A DNA stretch of 64,000 bases from Polaribacter sp. SA4-10 (GCF_002163835.1 NZ_CP019331.1:1959001-2023000); one strand, 5' to 3'; positions 1 to 8,797 are shown, counted from the stretch's first letter. Numbers and translations: made by a program. Notes: a model not told the origin generated them from the letters alone.

Positions 1-239
1 ATTTATATGTATATCTTTATCAAAATACAGAAAGATTATTAGAGAACATTAAAAAAAGGGGCAGAGAATATGAGCAAAATATAAAACCAGCGTATTTACA
101 AAAAATACATGATGGCTATAAAAGCTTTATAAACACTGAAAAAAATCTTAATTTATTAGTTATAGATGTTTCAGAAATTGATTTTGTTAATAACAAAAAA
201 GATTATAATTACATTATTAATAAAATAAGGAATTTTTAA
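1..239 (+). CDS. deoxynucleoside kinase, C-terminal part (5' end outside window)
   Basis: An open frame enters from the left edge in phase with position 3 and stops at 237-239. About 78 residues are visible. They include LYVYLYQNTERLLENIKKRG and EYEQNIKPAYLQKIHDGY, the Arg-rich lid and following helix of the deoxyadenosine/deoxyguanosine kinase family, followed by a short strand (NLLVIDVSEIDFV) and the usual C-terminal helix. Such kinases phosphorylate deoxynucleosides for dNTP salvage in the cytoplasm. The P-loop lies outside the window, so substrate preference cannot be judged. It is followed by the ompA-family gene on the same strand after an 88-nt gap that contains a duplicated promoter-like element. 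Confidence 0.8.
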   Translation, partial: LYVYLYQNTERLLENIKKRGREYEQNIKPAYLQKIHDGYKSFINTEKNLNLLVIDVSEIDFVNNKKDYNYIINKIRNF

Positions 240-248
240 AAAAAAAAT

Positions 249-293
249 TATATTTTTGCAAGATAATTATATCTTTGCAAGATAATTATATTT
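249..293 (+). repeat. 19-bp tandem duplication carrying promoter-like -7 elements
   Basis: Two near-identical 19-bp units (249-267 and 268-286; one T/C difference) are followed by a partial third (287-293). The units contain TATTTTTG and TATCTTTG, both fitting the Bacteroidota -7 consensus TAnnTTTG. They lie 35-79 nt upstream of the ompA-family start, so they may be alternative or duplicated promoters for it. No well-spaced -33 TTTG is clear. Confidence 0.6.
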
Positions 294-327
294 CCTCGAA
301 TTGTTAAAAAATAATACATAAAACCAA

Positions 328-1794
328 ATGAGGAGAGTTTTTTTATTTCTAATATTCAGCAGCTTAATTGTTGTGAAATCGTATAGTCAATTTACTACAG
401 ACGAAATTACTTACGGAAACAATATTGACCTAGAAAACAGCAATAGCTGGGCATTTGGAGCTGGACTAAGCAACTTCATTATGCATGGTGATTTACGTTC
501 TATAGGAACTGGAGACGATACAAATTACTTAAACTTTGGAGGTTTCGTTCTTGCTCAAAAAATGTTTAACCCTTTATTAGGTTTAGAATTTAAAGCATCT
601 TACAATCAAATGTCAGGTGGTGCACAGTATTTTTCTAATACAGCAAACTATTTTGTATTATATACAAGCAATGTCACCGATCAAAATAATTTAACTTTTA
701 AAGGTAGAGCTTATGGAGCAGAATTGAATTTAATATTTAGTTTCACTAATCTATACCAAACAACTGCAAGTAAGTGGAATGCAGCTGGCTATTTTGGAAT
801 TGGACATCATCAATATAACTCTGCTTTATCTGAACAATTTGCTGATGGTTCTAGTGCAGTCATTCCGGGAGCTGACTTTGGAGTTAACCCGGCAAGAAAC
901 AGTAAAAATGAGGCCAGTTCAATCTATTTATCTGCTCAGTTTGGTCTAAAAAGAAGAATAAGTAAACGTGTAGATGTTGAGTTTAGATCTGGTATGTATT
1001 TTAACTATGAAGACCACTTAGATGCGGCTATCTCTAATAAGCAAGATTGGGAAACTTTTTTTGTATCAAGTATTGGAATCATAGTTAAAATTGGAAAGAA
1101 GAAAATATTTACAATTTGGGGTGATCAAGGTAAAAATGGTGTAAAAGCATTTAAAATTATTGATACTGATAAAGATGGTGTAATAGATCAATTAGATATT
1201 GAGCCAAATACTCCTGCCGGTGTAATGGTTTATGGAAATGGAAAAGCTGTTGACTCTGATAAAGATGGTTTACCAGACTACAATGACAAATGTCCGTTAG
1301 AGTATGGTCCAATTTCTAATGAAGGATGTCCTTTAAATATAGATTCTGATGGCGATGGGGTTATGGATAGCAAAGATTTATGTCCAAATACAGTTGGTAC
1401 AGTTGAAAACAGAGGTTGTCCTAAATCAAATAATATTAATCAACAAATTGCACTATTAGCTACAAGTATTTATTTTGATACTAATAGCGACAAAATTAAA
1501 AGTATTTGTTATTCTAACATTGATAAAATTGTAGTATTAATGAAAAAAATACCAAATGTAAAATTTGTTATTGAAGGACATACTGATGATAGAAATAGTG
1601 ATAGGTATAATCTTTCCTTATCTCAAAGAAGAGCAGCAAGTGTTAGAAAATACATGATTACACAAGGAATTGTTTCTGAAAGATTAAAGGCCGCTGGCTA
1701 TGGAGAATCTAGACCTAAATTCTCTAACGATAATGCCGGTGGAAGACAATTAAACAGAAGAGTAGAAATTACTCCTGTAGCTTCTTTTGATTAG
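328..1794 (+). CDS. OmpA-family outer membrane protein with TSP3 calcium repeats
   Basis: A 488-aa protein. Residues 1-20 form a signal peptide (hydrophobic core, cleavage near SYSQ). About residues 25-265 look like a beta-barrel with alternating aromatic strands. Residues about 275-365 contain Asp-rich thrombospondin type-3 repeats (DTDKDGVIDQLD, DSDKDGLPDYNDKCP, DSDGDGVMDSKDLCP), which bind calcium in this family. The C-terminal 110 residues are an OmpA/MotB peptidoglycan-binding domain (IYFDTNSDKI, IEGHTDDRN, NRRVEITP). It should anchor the outer membrane to peptidoglycan. The architecture is typical of Bacteroidota OmpA proteins. A strong hairpin terminator follows. Confidence 0.93.
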   Translation: MRRVFLFLIFSSLIVVKSYSQFTTDEITYGNNIDLENSNSWAFGAGLSNFIMHGDLRSIGTGDDTNYLNFGGFVLAQKMFNPLLGLEFKASYNQMSGGAQYFSNTANYFVLYTSNVTDQNNLTFKGRAYGAELNLIFSFTNLYQTTASKWNAAGYFGIGHHQYNSALSEQFADGSSAVIPGADFGVNPARNSKNEASSIYLSAQFGLKRRISKRVDVEFRSGMYFNYEDHLDAAISNKQDWETFFVSSIGIIVKIGKKKIFTIWGDQGKNGVKAFKIIDTDKDGVIDQLDIEPNTPAGVMVYGNGKAVDSDKDGLPDYNDKCPLEYGPISNEGCPLNIDSDGDGVMDSKDLCPNTVGTVENRGCPKSNNINQQIALLATSIYFDTNSDKIKSICYSNIDKIVVLMKKIPNVKFVIEGHTDDRNSDRYNLSLSQRRAASVRKYMITQGIVSERLKAAGYGESRPKFSNDNAGGRQLNRRVEITPVASFD

Positions 1795-1820
1795 TATTTA
1801 CAAGAATAATTAGAAAACAA

Positions 1821-1858
1821 AAAAAGCGATAACTTTTTAAAGTTATCGCTTTTTTTTA
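1821..1858. terminator. bidirectional intrinsic terminator (ompA-family / gldC)
   Basis: An 11-bp GC-containing stem GCGATAACTTT / AAAGTTATCGC (1826-1836 with 1839-1849) has A-runs on the left and T-runs on the right. It works in both directions and sits between the convergent ompA-family gene (+) and gldC (-). Confidence 0.9.
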
Positions 1859-1876
1859 TTTTAAAAATAGGTTTAA

Positions 1877-2212
1877 TTACTTTTTTAAATCCAATTTTTC
1901 TGCAAAATAATCACAAAAATCTCTCATTGTTGCACTCATCTTATCATCATCTGTAGCTCGTTCAAAAGTGTCTGCCATAGCTACTAATGTTTGATGATAA
2001 AATTGCTTCATTTCATCTACAGGCATATCTTTCGTCCACAAGTCCATACGCAAGGTATCTTTTTCTTTATGATCCCAAACGGAAATCATAATAGCCTTAG
2101 AAGCTTCGTTATTTATACCACCATCTTTTGCTGTCCAAGATATTTCTTCTGGCACTTTATTCTCGTCTAAACTAATTTTAAACTTTATCTCTGAATTATG
2201 TTTTACTGACAT
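1877..2212 (-). CDS. gldC: gliding motility protein GldC
   Basis: A 111-aa soluble protein with no signal peptide (SVKHNSEIKFKISLDENKVP at the start; DDDKMSATMRDFCDYFAEKL near the end). Sequence, length and position next to gldB match GldC of gliding Flavobacteriaceae. GldC is a small accessory protein that stabilises or assists GldB and increases gliding efficiency. Its ATG overlaps the gldB stop codon by one base (TAATG at 2214-2210), so the two genes are translationally coupled. Confidence 0.92.
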   Translation of the reverse strand: MSVKHNSEIKFKISLDENKVPEEISWTAKDGGINNEASKAIMISVWDHKEKDTLRMDLWTKDMPVDEMKQFYHQTLVAMADTFERATDDDKMSATMRDFCDYFAEKLDLKK

Positions 2213-3171
2213 TACTTTTTAGGCTTGTATTTAGATTTTTTTAATAAATCTGTTTCACTTGTTTTTAATAATTCTTGCAAAGATACATCATTATGTTTCA
2301 TGTATGATTTTACAATTTTCCATCCAATCCAAACCCCTATTCTACCAGGAGATAAATTATCATGCTCCATATAAAATTTAGAGAAAGGAGCTGTTTCTAT
2401 AAACCTTTTATTCAATTTTGTATCTGTACTAAAAAGTAGTTTTTTATCGATAAAATACTTCCAAATTTGCTCTTCATTAGCATTTGCCCATTCTAATTTA
2501 TCTTGTTCAAACCCTATTTTTTCTTTATCAGAAATTAAAGGTAAATACAAGTCAAGCAAGTACATTTTTTTTCCTTCATAAATCATTTTACTAATAAAAC
2601 TTCGATTTTTAAAAGGCGAGACTTGTTTATTAATTATAGTATTAGCAACATCAACAATTATATGCTCTTTTGTATTATTTTCTTTTATGTAATTAGGAAA
2701 ATCTGAATAGAACTTATGGTTATTTCCTAAATAAGCATCTAAAGAAATTATTAATAAACTATCGGCATAAGTAATTCTATTTTCATAATCTATGTTTGTT
2801 AACATCGTAATTACTTTTGGCGATTTAAATTTGGGATTATAATATTTAACATGTTTAAAAAGCAAAAACAACTTCTTTTCAACGGATGAAAAGTCTTTGT
2901 AAACTTTTTGAGTTTCAGTAAACAATTCTTGCTCATCTTTATCTGCAATTTTTGATAAGGAGAGACTATCAGTAATTTGATAAGGAAAAAAGAATGGGTA
3001 TTTATCTTTAACTTTATGTAGACTTTCTTTATTTGCTGTATAAAAATCAACATCAAATCTATCTACAGAAAACGCTATATCAACTTTAGAGACATCTACT
3101 TTTTTTATGTCATCTGATTTACATGAAAAAAGACTAAATAAAACAACAAATACTATTAAAAAAAATCTCAT
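2212..3171 (-). CDS. gldB: gliding motility lipoprotein GldB
   Basis: A 319-aa protein. I chose the ATG at 3171 because it gives a typical lipoprotein signal (MRFFLIVFVVLFSLFSC) with the acylated Cys at residue 17. The longer open frame, to 3294, would run into the divergent nadE gene. GldB is an essential lipoprotein of the Flavobacteriaceae gliding/T9SS machinery. The C-terminal half (GRIGVWIGWKIVKSYMKHN) matches the conserved family core. Divergent from nadE with 59 nt between the starts; coupled to gldC downstream. Confidence 0.92.
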   Translation of the reverse strand: MRFFLIVFVVLFSLFSCKSDDIKKVDVSKVDIAFSVDRFDVDFYTANKESLHKVKDKYPFFFPYQITDSLSLSKIADKDEQELFTETQKVYKDFSSVEKKLFLLFKHVKYYNPKFKSPKVITMLTNIDYENRITYADSLLIISLDAYLGNNHKFYSDFPNYIKENNTKEHIIVDVANTIINKQVSPFKNRSFISKMIYEGKKMYLLDLYLPLISDKEKIGFEQDKLEWANANEEQIWKYFIDKKLLFSTDTKLNKRFIETAPFSKFYMEHDNLSPGRIGVWIGWKIVKSYMKHNDVSLQELLKTSETDLLKKSKYKPKK

Positions 3172-3189
3172 AAACTTTGTATCTTGCTT

Positions 3190-3203
3190 TTTGTAATTAC
3201 AAA
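3190..3203. promoter_or_regulatory. 14-bp perfect palindrome between gldB and nadE
   Basis: TTTGTAATTACAAA is a perfect inverted repeat in the 59-bp divergent region, 19 nt from the gldB start and 28 nt from the nadE start. The position would suit an operator controlling one or both genes, but no regulator is known from the sequence alone. Confidence 0.35.
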
Positions 3204-3230
3204 CGATAAAAATACTAAAATAGTTTATCA

Positions 3231-4019
3231 ATGAAGACTGAAAAGGTTGCAGAATATATAATAGGTTGGTTAAAAGAGTATGCAGAAAATGCAAAGGTAA
3301 AAGGTTTTGTTGTTGGAGTTTCAGGAGGAATAGATTCTGCTGTTACCTCTACCTTATGTGCAAAAACAGGGTTTCCAACGTTGTGTGTAGAAATGCCTAT
3401 TCATCAAGCAAAGAGCCAAGTTACAAGAGCTCAAAATCATATTAAACAACTAAAAGAACATTTTAAAAATGTTTCTGATGTTTGTGTAGATTTAACTTCA
3501 ACTTTCGAAGATTTTAAAAATGTAGTTCCTACTGCTAGTTCTTCACCTAAAGTAGATTTATCTTTAGCAAACACAAGAGCAAGGTTAAGAATGACAACCT
3601 TGTACTATTTAGCTGGTTTACATGGTTATTTAGTTGCAGGAACAGGAAATAAAGTTGAGGATTTTGGTGTCGGTTTTTACACCAAATATGGTGATGGAGG
3701 TGTTGATTTAAGTCCGATTGCTGATTTAATGAAATCTGAAGTTTATGATTTAGCAGCATTTTTAAAAGTTCCTAACTCAATTCAAAACGCACAACCAACT
3801 GATGGTTTATTTGGAGACAGTAGAACTGACGAAGATCAAATTGGTGCTTCCTATGACGAACTAGAATGGGCTATGAATATGCAGGGTAAAGACAAAACCG
3901 AAAGTGATTTTTCTGGAAGAGAACAAGAAGTATTTAAAATTTATTCAAAATTAAATAGCATCAATCAACATAAGATGTTGCCAATTCCTATTTGTGAAAT
4001 ACCAAAAGAGTTAAACTAA
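3231..4019 (+). CDS. nadE: NAD(+) synthase, ammonia-dependent type
   Basis: A 262-aa protein of the NAD synthase/PP-loop ATP pyrophosphatase family. SGGIDSAVTS near residues 31-40 is the PP-loop. GTGNKVEDFGVGFYTKYGDG and DLSPIADLMKSEVYDLA are family signature blocks. There is no N-terminal nitrilase domain, so it should use free ammonia to convert deamido-NAD to NAD in the cytoplasm. The location beside gldB is conserved in Flavobacteriaceae. Its 3' end overlaps the 3' end of a small opposite-strand ORF (4011-4142). Confidence 0.95.
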   Translation: MKTEKVAEYIIGWLKEYAENAKVKGFVVGVSGGIDSAVTSTLCAKTGFPTLCVEMPIHQAKSQVTRAQNHIKQLKEHFKNVSDVCVDLTSTFEDFKNVVPTASSSPKVDLSLANTRARLRMTTLYYLAGLHGYLVAGTGNKVEDFGVGFYTKYGDGGVDLSPIADLMKSEVYDLAAFLKVPNSIQNAQPTDGLFGDSRTDEDQIGASYDELEWAMNMQGKDKTESDFSGREQEVFKIYSKLNSINQHKMLPIPICEIPKELN

Positions 4020-4142
4020 GTTTGCCGCTACCATCTTATTTTTAATTCTCATATAAGATTTCTTTTTGGACCCTTTTGCAATTTGAAAAGGTAATAAAAT
4101 AAAGAGGGCAATAATTTTTAGAATTTCAATAAATGTTTTCAT
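4011..4142 (-). CDS. 43-aa hydrophobic/basic small protein
   Basis: A short ORF with ATG at 4142 and TAA at 4011. It encodes a hydrophobic N-terminal half (MKTFIEILKIIALFILLPFQ) and a Lys/Arg-rich C-terminal half (IAKGSKKKSYMRIKNKMVAA). I do not recognise a named family. Support for it being a real gene comes from an adjacent diverged paralogue of exactly the same length at 4242-4373, in which the LLPF, KGSKK, Y-RIK and MVAAN segments are kept. It could be a membrane-associated peptide with a basic cytoplasmic tail. Its last 9 bases overlap the end of nadE on the other strand. Confidence 0.55.
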   Translation of the reverse strand: MKTFIEILKIIALFILLPFQIAKGSKKKSYMRIKNKMVAANLV

Positions 4143-4241
4143 TATAATTATTTTATCTGTTAATTAGATACACTAAATGACAAAAAGTCAATTTTAAACA
4201 AACAGGAAAAAAATGTTTATATCTTATGTGGGGATAAAATT

Positions 4242-4373
4242 TTATAAAATGTTGGCAGCAACCATCATTTTTTTGATTCTATTATAAGCTCTTTTTTTAG
4301 ATCCTTTAGATATTTCAAATGGTAATAAAAAATATAACTATACAATTTTTAAAAATTGTAATAGTTTTTTTAT
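4242..4373 (-). pseudogene. decayed paralogue of the 43-aa small protein
   Basis: The reading frame aligns codon for codon with the gene at 4011-4142 (both 132 nt, no indels). The start codon is ATA (4373-4371) instead of ATG, and an in-frame TAG lies at 4340-4338. Downstream of the stop the frame stays clearly similar (LLPFEISKGSKKRAYNRIKK, then MMVAANIL). This looks like a tandem duplicate inactivated by two point mutations. Use of ATA as a start or of a downstream start cannot be excluded. Confidence 0.6.
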
Positions 4374-4475
4374 AGATTTTAATTTTTCACTTGGCGGGTG
4401 CAATATACAAAAAAACTTTTTATTCTGAATTATAGCTATATGGGGTCTATAGCTTTTTTTTACAATTTAACAATT

Positions 4476-6497
4476 TTAAACTACTCTATTTAACTTTTCA
4501 AAAAGCCTCATTTTTAATCCTGTATAGTTTTTTATGGTTTCTAGATCTACAGATTTAGCAGGTTGTTCTAAAGCTTCTGTCATAAGCTCATCAATTTTTT
4601 TACCAATTAAAATCCTTCTTAAATTAAACACAGAATCGTTTACTAATTTATCTAAAATTTCTAAAGCAGATTTTACTTCTATATTTTGTCCCACCCAATC
4701 ACTTAACTGGTGCTTTTCTTCATCCATTAAAATAGAGGTAACAGTATTTGAAATATTTGAATTTTTATGATTTATAAATCCATCCATTTCTATTTTTTCT
4801 GCTTGATTTAACTGATGAATTATTTCTGCATAAATTTCTTGAAAAATAGTATTCGTAAATTCTATTTCATCATCATGTAAATGCAAATAAATCTCTGCAG
4901 AAACCATGTTTTGATATTTTCTGATGGTTATAGTTTCTTTACCTTCATCATCTATATTTGTAACATCCTCAGTAAAACCTACTTCTTCATTACCATATAA
5001 CAACAATATTCTTATAATCTCTTTTTCTAAAATTGAAAGTTGATCAACTTTTTCTGATGTTAACCCTCCTCCTTTAACAAGACCCATTGCGGCTTGTTCT
5101 TGCTCATAAAAATATTCTGGAGGTGGTTGATTTGGATCTACATTAGAATTGACATTTGAACTTGAATTAAATGTTTTAGTACTTCTCTTTGTAGCTTCTT
5201 TTTTTAGTAATTGCGCTAACTCACTAAATAAAACACGCTCAGAAATATCCATAACTCGTGCACATTCCTGCACATAAACTTCACGTTGAATTCCATCTGG
5301 AATTTTAGAAATACTTGAAACAATATCTCTAATTACTCCTGCTTTTTTTATAGGATCATTGTTAGAATCTTTTAATAAAAGGGATACTTTAAAGTTGATA
5401 AAATCTTGTGCAGCATCTTCTAAATATTTCTTTAACTCGGCATCTGAATGAGATTTTGCAAAACTATCTGGATCTTCACCGTCTGGGAATTGAACAACTT
5501 TTACGTTCATTCCTTGTTCAAGAATTAAATCAATTCCACGAATGGAAGCTCTAATTCCGGCTGCATCGCCATCAAATAAAACAGTAATGTTTTTTGTAAG
5601 CCTATTTACTAATCTAATTTGATCTGAAGTTAAAGCCGTACCAGAAGAAGCTACAACATTTTCTACACCGGATTGGTTAAAAGAAATTACATCTGTATAC
5701 CCTTCTACCAAAAAGCAATTGTCTTGTTTTGCTATTTCTTTTTTAGCTTGATATAATCCATAGAGAATTTTACTCTTGTGGTAAATGTCACTTTCAGGTG
5801 AATTTAAGTATTTAGCCGCTTTTTTATCTGCAGTTAATATACGCCCTCCAAAGCCTAAAATACGTCCTGACATAGAATGTATAGGAAACATTACACGTCC
5901 TTTAAAACGATCGAATTGCTTATTTTCCTTTACAATTGTTAAGCCTGTTGAAGCAAGATATTTTAAATCGTATCCTTTTGCTAAAGCTGCTTTAGTAAAG
6001 TTATCCCATTCATCAATACAATACCCTAAATCGAACTTTTTAATGGTTTCATCACTAAAACCACGTTCTTTAAAATAGGACAAACCAATTGCTTTTCCTT
6101 TGTTAGAGTTCAACATTAAATCGTGAAAATAGTCTTTGGCAAAATTAGACACCATAAACATACTTTCTCTTTCATTCATTTGCTCTTTCTGCTCACTAGT
6201 TTGCTCAGTTTCTTCAATTTCTATATTGTACTTTTTAGCTAACCATTTTAAAGCTTCTGGATATGTATAATGCTCATGTTCCATTAAGAATGAAACTGAA
6301 TTACCTCCTTTTCCTGTAGAGAAATCTTTCCAAATTTGTTTTACAGGAGACACCATAAATGAGGGTGATTTTTCATCTGTAAAAGGGCTTAAACCTTTAA
6401 AGTTACTTCCTGCTTTTTTAAGCTGAACAAATTCACCAATAACCTCTTCTACTCTTGCAGATTCAAAAACTCGGTCTATGGTACTTCTAGATATCAT
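4476..6497 (-). CDS. dnaG: DNA primase DnaG, with degenerate zinc-binding domain
   Basis: A 673-aa primase that makes RNA primers at the replication fork. The TOPRIM core is clear (NCFLVEGYTDVISF; LFDGDAAGIRA) and the catalytic N-lobe precedes it (FKGRVMFPIHSMSGRILGFG). The N-terminal CHC2 zinc-finger region keeps its fold signature (FKGLSPFTDEKSPSF, then GKGGNSVSF). However, the four expected metal ligands are Ser37, Thr40, Asp58 and Thr61, so zinc should not bind. The C-terminal 230 residues would contact DnaB helicase. It starts at the ATG at 6497. Confidence 0.95.
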   Translation of the reverse strand: MISRSTIDRVFESARVEEVIGEFVQLKKAGSNFKGLSPFTDEKSPSFMVSPVKQIWKDFSTGKGGNSVSFLMEHEHYTYPEALKWLAKKYNIEIEETEQTSEQKEQMNERESMFMVSNFAKDYFHDLMLNSNKGKAIGLSYFKERGFSDETIKKFDLGYCIDEWDNFTKAALAKGYDLKYLASTGLTIVKENKQFDRFKGRVMFPIHSMSGRILGFGGRILTADKKAAKYLNSPESDIYHKSKILYGLYQAKKEIAKQDNCFLVEGYTDVISFNQSGVENVVASSGTALTSDQIRLVNRLTKNITVLFDGDAAGIRASIRGIDLILEQGMNVKVVQFPDGEDPDSFAKSHSDAELKKYLEDAAQDFINFKVSLLLKDSNNDPIKKAGVIRDIVSSISKIPDGIQREVYVQECARVMDISERVLFSELAQLLKKEATKRSTKTFNSSSNVNSNVDPNQPPPEYFYEQEQAAMGLVKGGGLTSEKVDQLSILEKEIIRILLLYGNEEVGFTEDVTNIDDEGKETITIRKYQNMVSAEIYLHLHDDEIEFTNTIFQEIYAEIIHQLNQAEKIEMDGFINHKNSNISNTVTSILMDEEKHQLSDWVGQNIEVKSALEILDKLVNDSVFNLRRILIGKKIDELMTEALEQPAKSVDLETIKNYTGLKMRLFEKLNRVV

Positions 6498-6573
6498 TTA
6501 TAAATATTAATTGGAAAGTGAAAACAAATATAAGAAAACCATATTTCTGATAATTTGTAAATTTAATTTAAAA

Positions 6574-6609
6574 TTAAAAAAACCTCACTAATTAAAATAG
6601 TGAGGTTTA
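6574..6609 (-). terminator. intrinsic terminator downstream of clpX
   Basis: The 10-bp stem AACCTCACTA / TAGTGAGGTT (6581-6590 with 6598-6607) is followed on the minus strand by a T-run (complement of 6574-6580). It lies about 40 nt beyond the clpX stop. Confidence 0.85.
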
Positions 6610-6650
6610 TATATTCATCTCGACTGCACTCGATGTGGCATCTTGTAAAA

Positions 6651-7889
6651 TTAAGAAGCCGCTCTTAATTTTTTAAGCGTAGTATTTGTCAATTTTGCTT
6701 CAGCATATTCTTTAGTTACATTAAGTTCTTTTTCATCAGAACTTGGTAATTCAAACATTGCATCTGTAAAAATAGCTTCACATAAAGAACGTAAACCTCT
6801 TGCTCCTAACTTATATTCTAATGCTTTTTCAACAATATAGTTTAAAGCACCTTCTTCTATAGTAAAGACAACTTCATCCATAATAAACAGCTTTTCATAC
6901 TGTTTAATAATAGCGTTTTTAGGTTCCGTTAAAATGGCTCTTAAAGTAGTTGCATCTAATGGATTCATGTAACTTAACACAGGTAAACGACCAATAATTT
7001 CTGGTATTAAACCAAATGCTTTTAAATCTGAAGGAATAATATATTGTAATAAATTTTCCTCATCAATTTTATCTTCACTAATTGAAGCGCTATAACCAAC
7101 AGCTTGCATATTTAAGCGTTTGCTGATAAGTCTTTCAACCCCAGAAAAAGCACCACCAGCAATAAATAAAATTTCTTTGGTGTCTACCTCTATAAATTTT
7201 TGCTCAGGATGTTTTCTTCCACCTTTAGGTGCAACATTAACAACAGTTCCTTCTAATAATTTTAATAAAGCTTGCTGCACTCCTTCTCCAGAAACATCTC
7301 TTGTTATAGAAGGGTTATCACCTTTTCTGGCAATTTTATCAATTTCATCAATAAAAATAATACCTCTTTGTGCCTTTTCTACATCATAGTCTGCAGCTTG
7401 CAATAGTTTACTTAAAATACTTTCTACATCTTCACCAACATAACCTGCTTGTGTTAATACAGTTGCATCAACAATGGCAAAAGGTACGTTTAGCATTTTT
7501 GCAATTGTTTTTGCTACTAAGGTTTTTCCGGTACCTGTTTCGCCTACTAATACGATATTAGATTTCTCAATTTCAACTTCATTTTCATCCTCTTTTGTTT
7601 GTAATAAACGTTTATAATGATTGTAAACAGCAACTGCCATTGCTCTTTTTGTTTCTGTTTGACCAATAATATATTGATCTAAAAACTCTTTTATTTGAAG
7701 TGGCTTTCTTAGTGTTAAATCTTTAGATAAGCTACTAGAATTTGCTTCAGAAACTTCTTCTTCTACAATTCCATGAGCTTGTTCTATACATTTATCACAA
7801 ATATGAGCATCCACCCCTGCAATTAACAAGTCCGTTTCTGCTTTTTTTCGTCCGCAAAACGAACATTCTAAATTTTCTTCTTTCGACAT
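6651..7889 (-). CDS. clpX: ATP-dependent Clp protease ATP-binding subunit ClpX
   Basis: A 412-aa AAA+ unfoldase. The N-terminal C4 zinc finger (CSFCGRKK...CDKC, about residues 9-34) binds adaptors and substrates. Walker A is [13 protein letters not shown] and Walker B is [12 protein letters not shown]. The GYVGEDV pore loop and the sensor/box VII region ([13 protein letters not shown]) are intact. It feeds unfolded proteins to ClpP, encoded just upstream in the same direction (clpP to clpX, 139 nt apart). The gap consists largely of 7-nt-phased sequence. Length is normal. Confidence 0.97.
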   Translation of the reverse strand: MSKEENLECSFCGRKKAETDLLIAGVDAHICDKCIEQAHGIVEEEVSEANSSSLSKDLTLRKPLQIKEFLDQYIIGQTETKRAMAVAVYNHYKRLLQTKEDENEVEIEKSNIVLVGETGTGKTLVAKTIAKMLNVPFAIVDATVLTQAGYVGEDVESILSKLLQAADYDVEKAQRGIIFIDEIDKIARKGDNPSITRDVSGEGVQQALLKLLEGTVVNVAPKGGRKHPEQKFIEVDTKEILFIAGGAFSGVERLISKRLNMQAVGYSASISEDKIDEENLLQYIIPSDLKAFGLIPEIIGRLPVLSYMNPLDATTLRAILTEPKNAIIKQYEKLFIMDEVVFTIEEGALNYIVEKALEYKLGARGLRSLCEAIFTDAMFELPSSDEKELNVTKEYAEAKLTNTTLKKLRAAS

Positions 7890-7891
7890 TT

Positions 7892-8017
7892 ATTTCGCTT
7901 TTAGCCTTTAGCTATATCACTATTAGCTCATCAACATTATAAAAAGAATCTTTTTATAAAAAAATTGCTTTTTACTCATTGCATTTAACTTTTTACTAAA
8001 AGCTAAATGCGAATGGC
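7892..8017. repeat. heptad-phased degenerate repeat between clpP and clpX
   Basis: From 7962 to 8017 eight consecutive 7-mers all end in C on the plus strand: AAATTGC, TTTTTAC, TCATTGC, ATTTAAC, TTTTTAC, TAAAAGC, TAAATGC, GAATGGC. Nearer clpX (7892-7935) similar units recur (TTTTAGC, CTTTAGC, TATTAGC) with one 8-nt slip. The pattern looks like an eroded heptanucleotide array. It occupies most of the clpP-clpX spacer. Confidence 0.65.
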
Positions 8018-8028
8018 TTTTTTATTTA

Positions 8029-8691
8029 TTACTTCTTTCTTTCTAAAACTTCATCAATCATTCCATACACTTTCGCTTCATTAGCTTTCATCCAATAATC
8101 TCTATCAGAATCGTTATGAACTTTCTCTATCGTTTGCCCTGAATGATCTGCAATAATTGCATATAACTCATCTTTCAATTTCAAAATTTCTCTAGTTGTA
8201 ATTTCAATATCTGAAGCTTGACCTTGAGCACCTCCTAAAGGTTGGTGAATCATAATTCTAGAGTGTGGTAAAGCAGAACGTTTTCCTTTTGTTCCTGCAC
8301 ACATTAAAACGGCTCCCATAGAAGCTGCCATACCTGTACAAATTGTTGCAACATCTGGCTTTATAAACTGCATGGTATCATAAATACCTAAACCTGCATA
8401 AACGCCTCCTCCTGGAGAATTAATGTAAATTGAAATATCTTTATTAGCATCTACACTTTCTAAAAACAATAATTGCGCCTGAATAACATTTGCTACTTGA
8501 TCGTTAATTCCTGTTCCTAAAAAGATAATTCTATCCATCATTAAACGAGAGAAAACATCCATTTGAGTAATGTTCATTTGACGCTCTTCCATAATATATG
8601 GCGTTAAACTACTTGTAATTTTACCTAAATATGTGCTGTTTATTCCGTGATGTTTTGTTGCGTATTTTTCAAATTCTTTTCCGTAATCCAT
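8029..8691 (-). CDS. clpP: ATP-dependent Clp protease proteolytic subunit ClpP
   Basis: A 220-aa serine protease that forms the tetradecameric chamber used by ClpX. The nucleophile Ser is in [10 protein letters not shown] and the catalytic His in SRIMIHQP; the Asp should be in the following SDRDYWM block. [11 protein letters not shown] is the substrate-binding strand. About 25 extra N-terminal residues precede the usual core start, as a propeptide or Bacteroidota extension. Upstream lies the tig terminator, so clpP-clpX probably has its own promoter between 8692 and 8766. Confidence 0.97.
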   Translation of the reverse strand: MDYGKEFEKYATKHHGINSTYLGKITSSLTPYIMEERQMNITQMDVFSRLMMDRIIFLGTGINDQVANVIQAQLLFLESVDANKDISIYINSPGGGVYAGLGIYDTMQFIKPDVATICTGMAASMGAVLMCAGTKGKRSALPHSRIMIHQPLGGAQGQASDIEITTREILKLKDELYAIIADHSGQTIEKVHNDSDRDYWMKANEAKVYGMIDEVLERKK

Positions 8692-8766
8692 TTTTGTGAT
8701 TATTTTTAATGTTTGAACTGTAAAGATAAGAACTATTACGTTAATATTTTGTTACAGTTATTGCCA

Positions 8767-8797
8767 AAAAAACCTGAATTTAAAAATTCAGGTTCTT
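8767..8797 (-). terminator. intrinsic terminator downstream of tig
   Basis: The 11-bp stem AACCTGAATTT / AAATTCAGGTT (8771-8781 with 8784-8794) is followed on the minus strand by a T-run (complement of 8766-8772). It separates tig from clpP. Confidence 0.85.

Noticed and set aside
3172..3294. Longer N-terminus of GldB
   Set aside because: It would overlap the nadE start and bury the lipoprotein signal peptide 41 residues inside the protein.
6611..6650. Full repeat element downstream of clpX (CTCGACTGCACTCGATG)
   Set aside because: Only a short GACTGCACTCGA-like piece is visible; it resembles an eroded arm but has no partner arm, so it is not listed as an element. A similar piece lies at 39,930-39,952.
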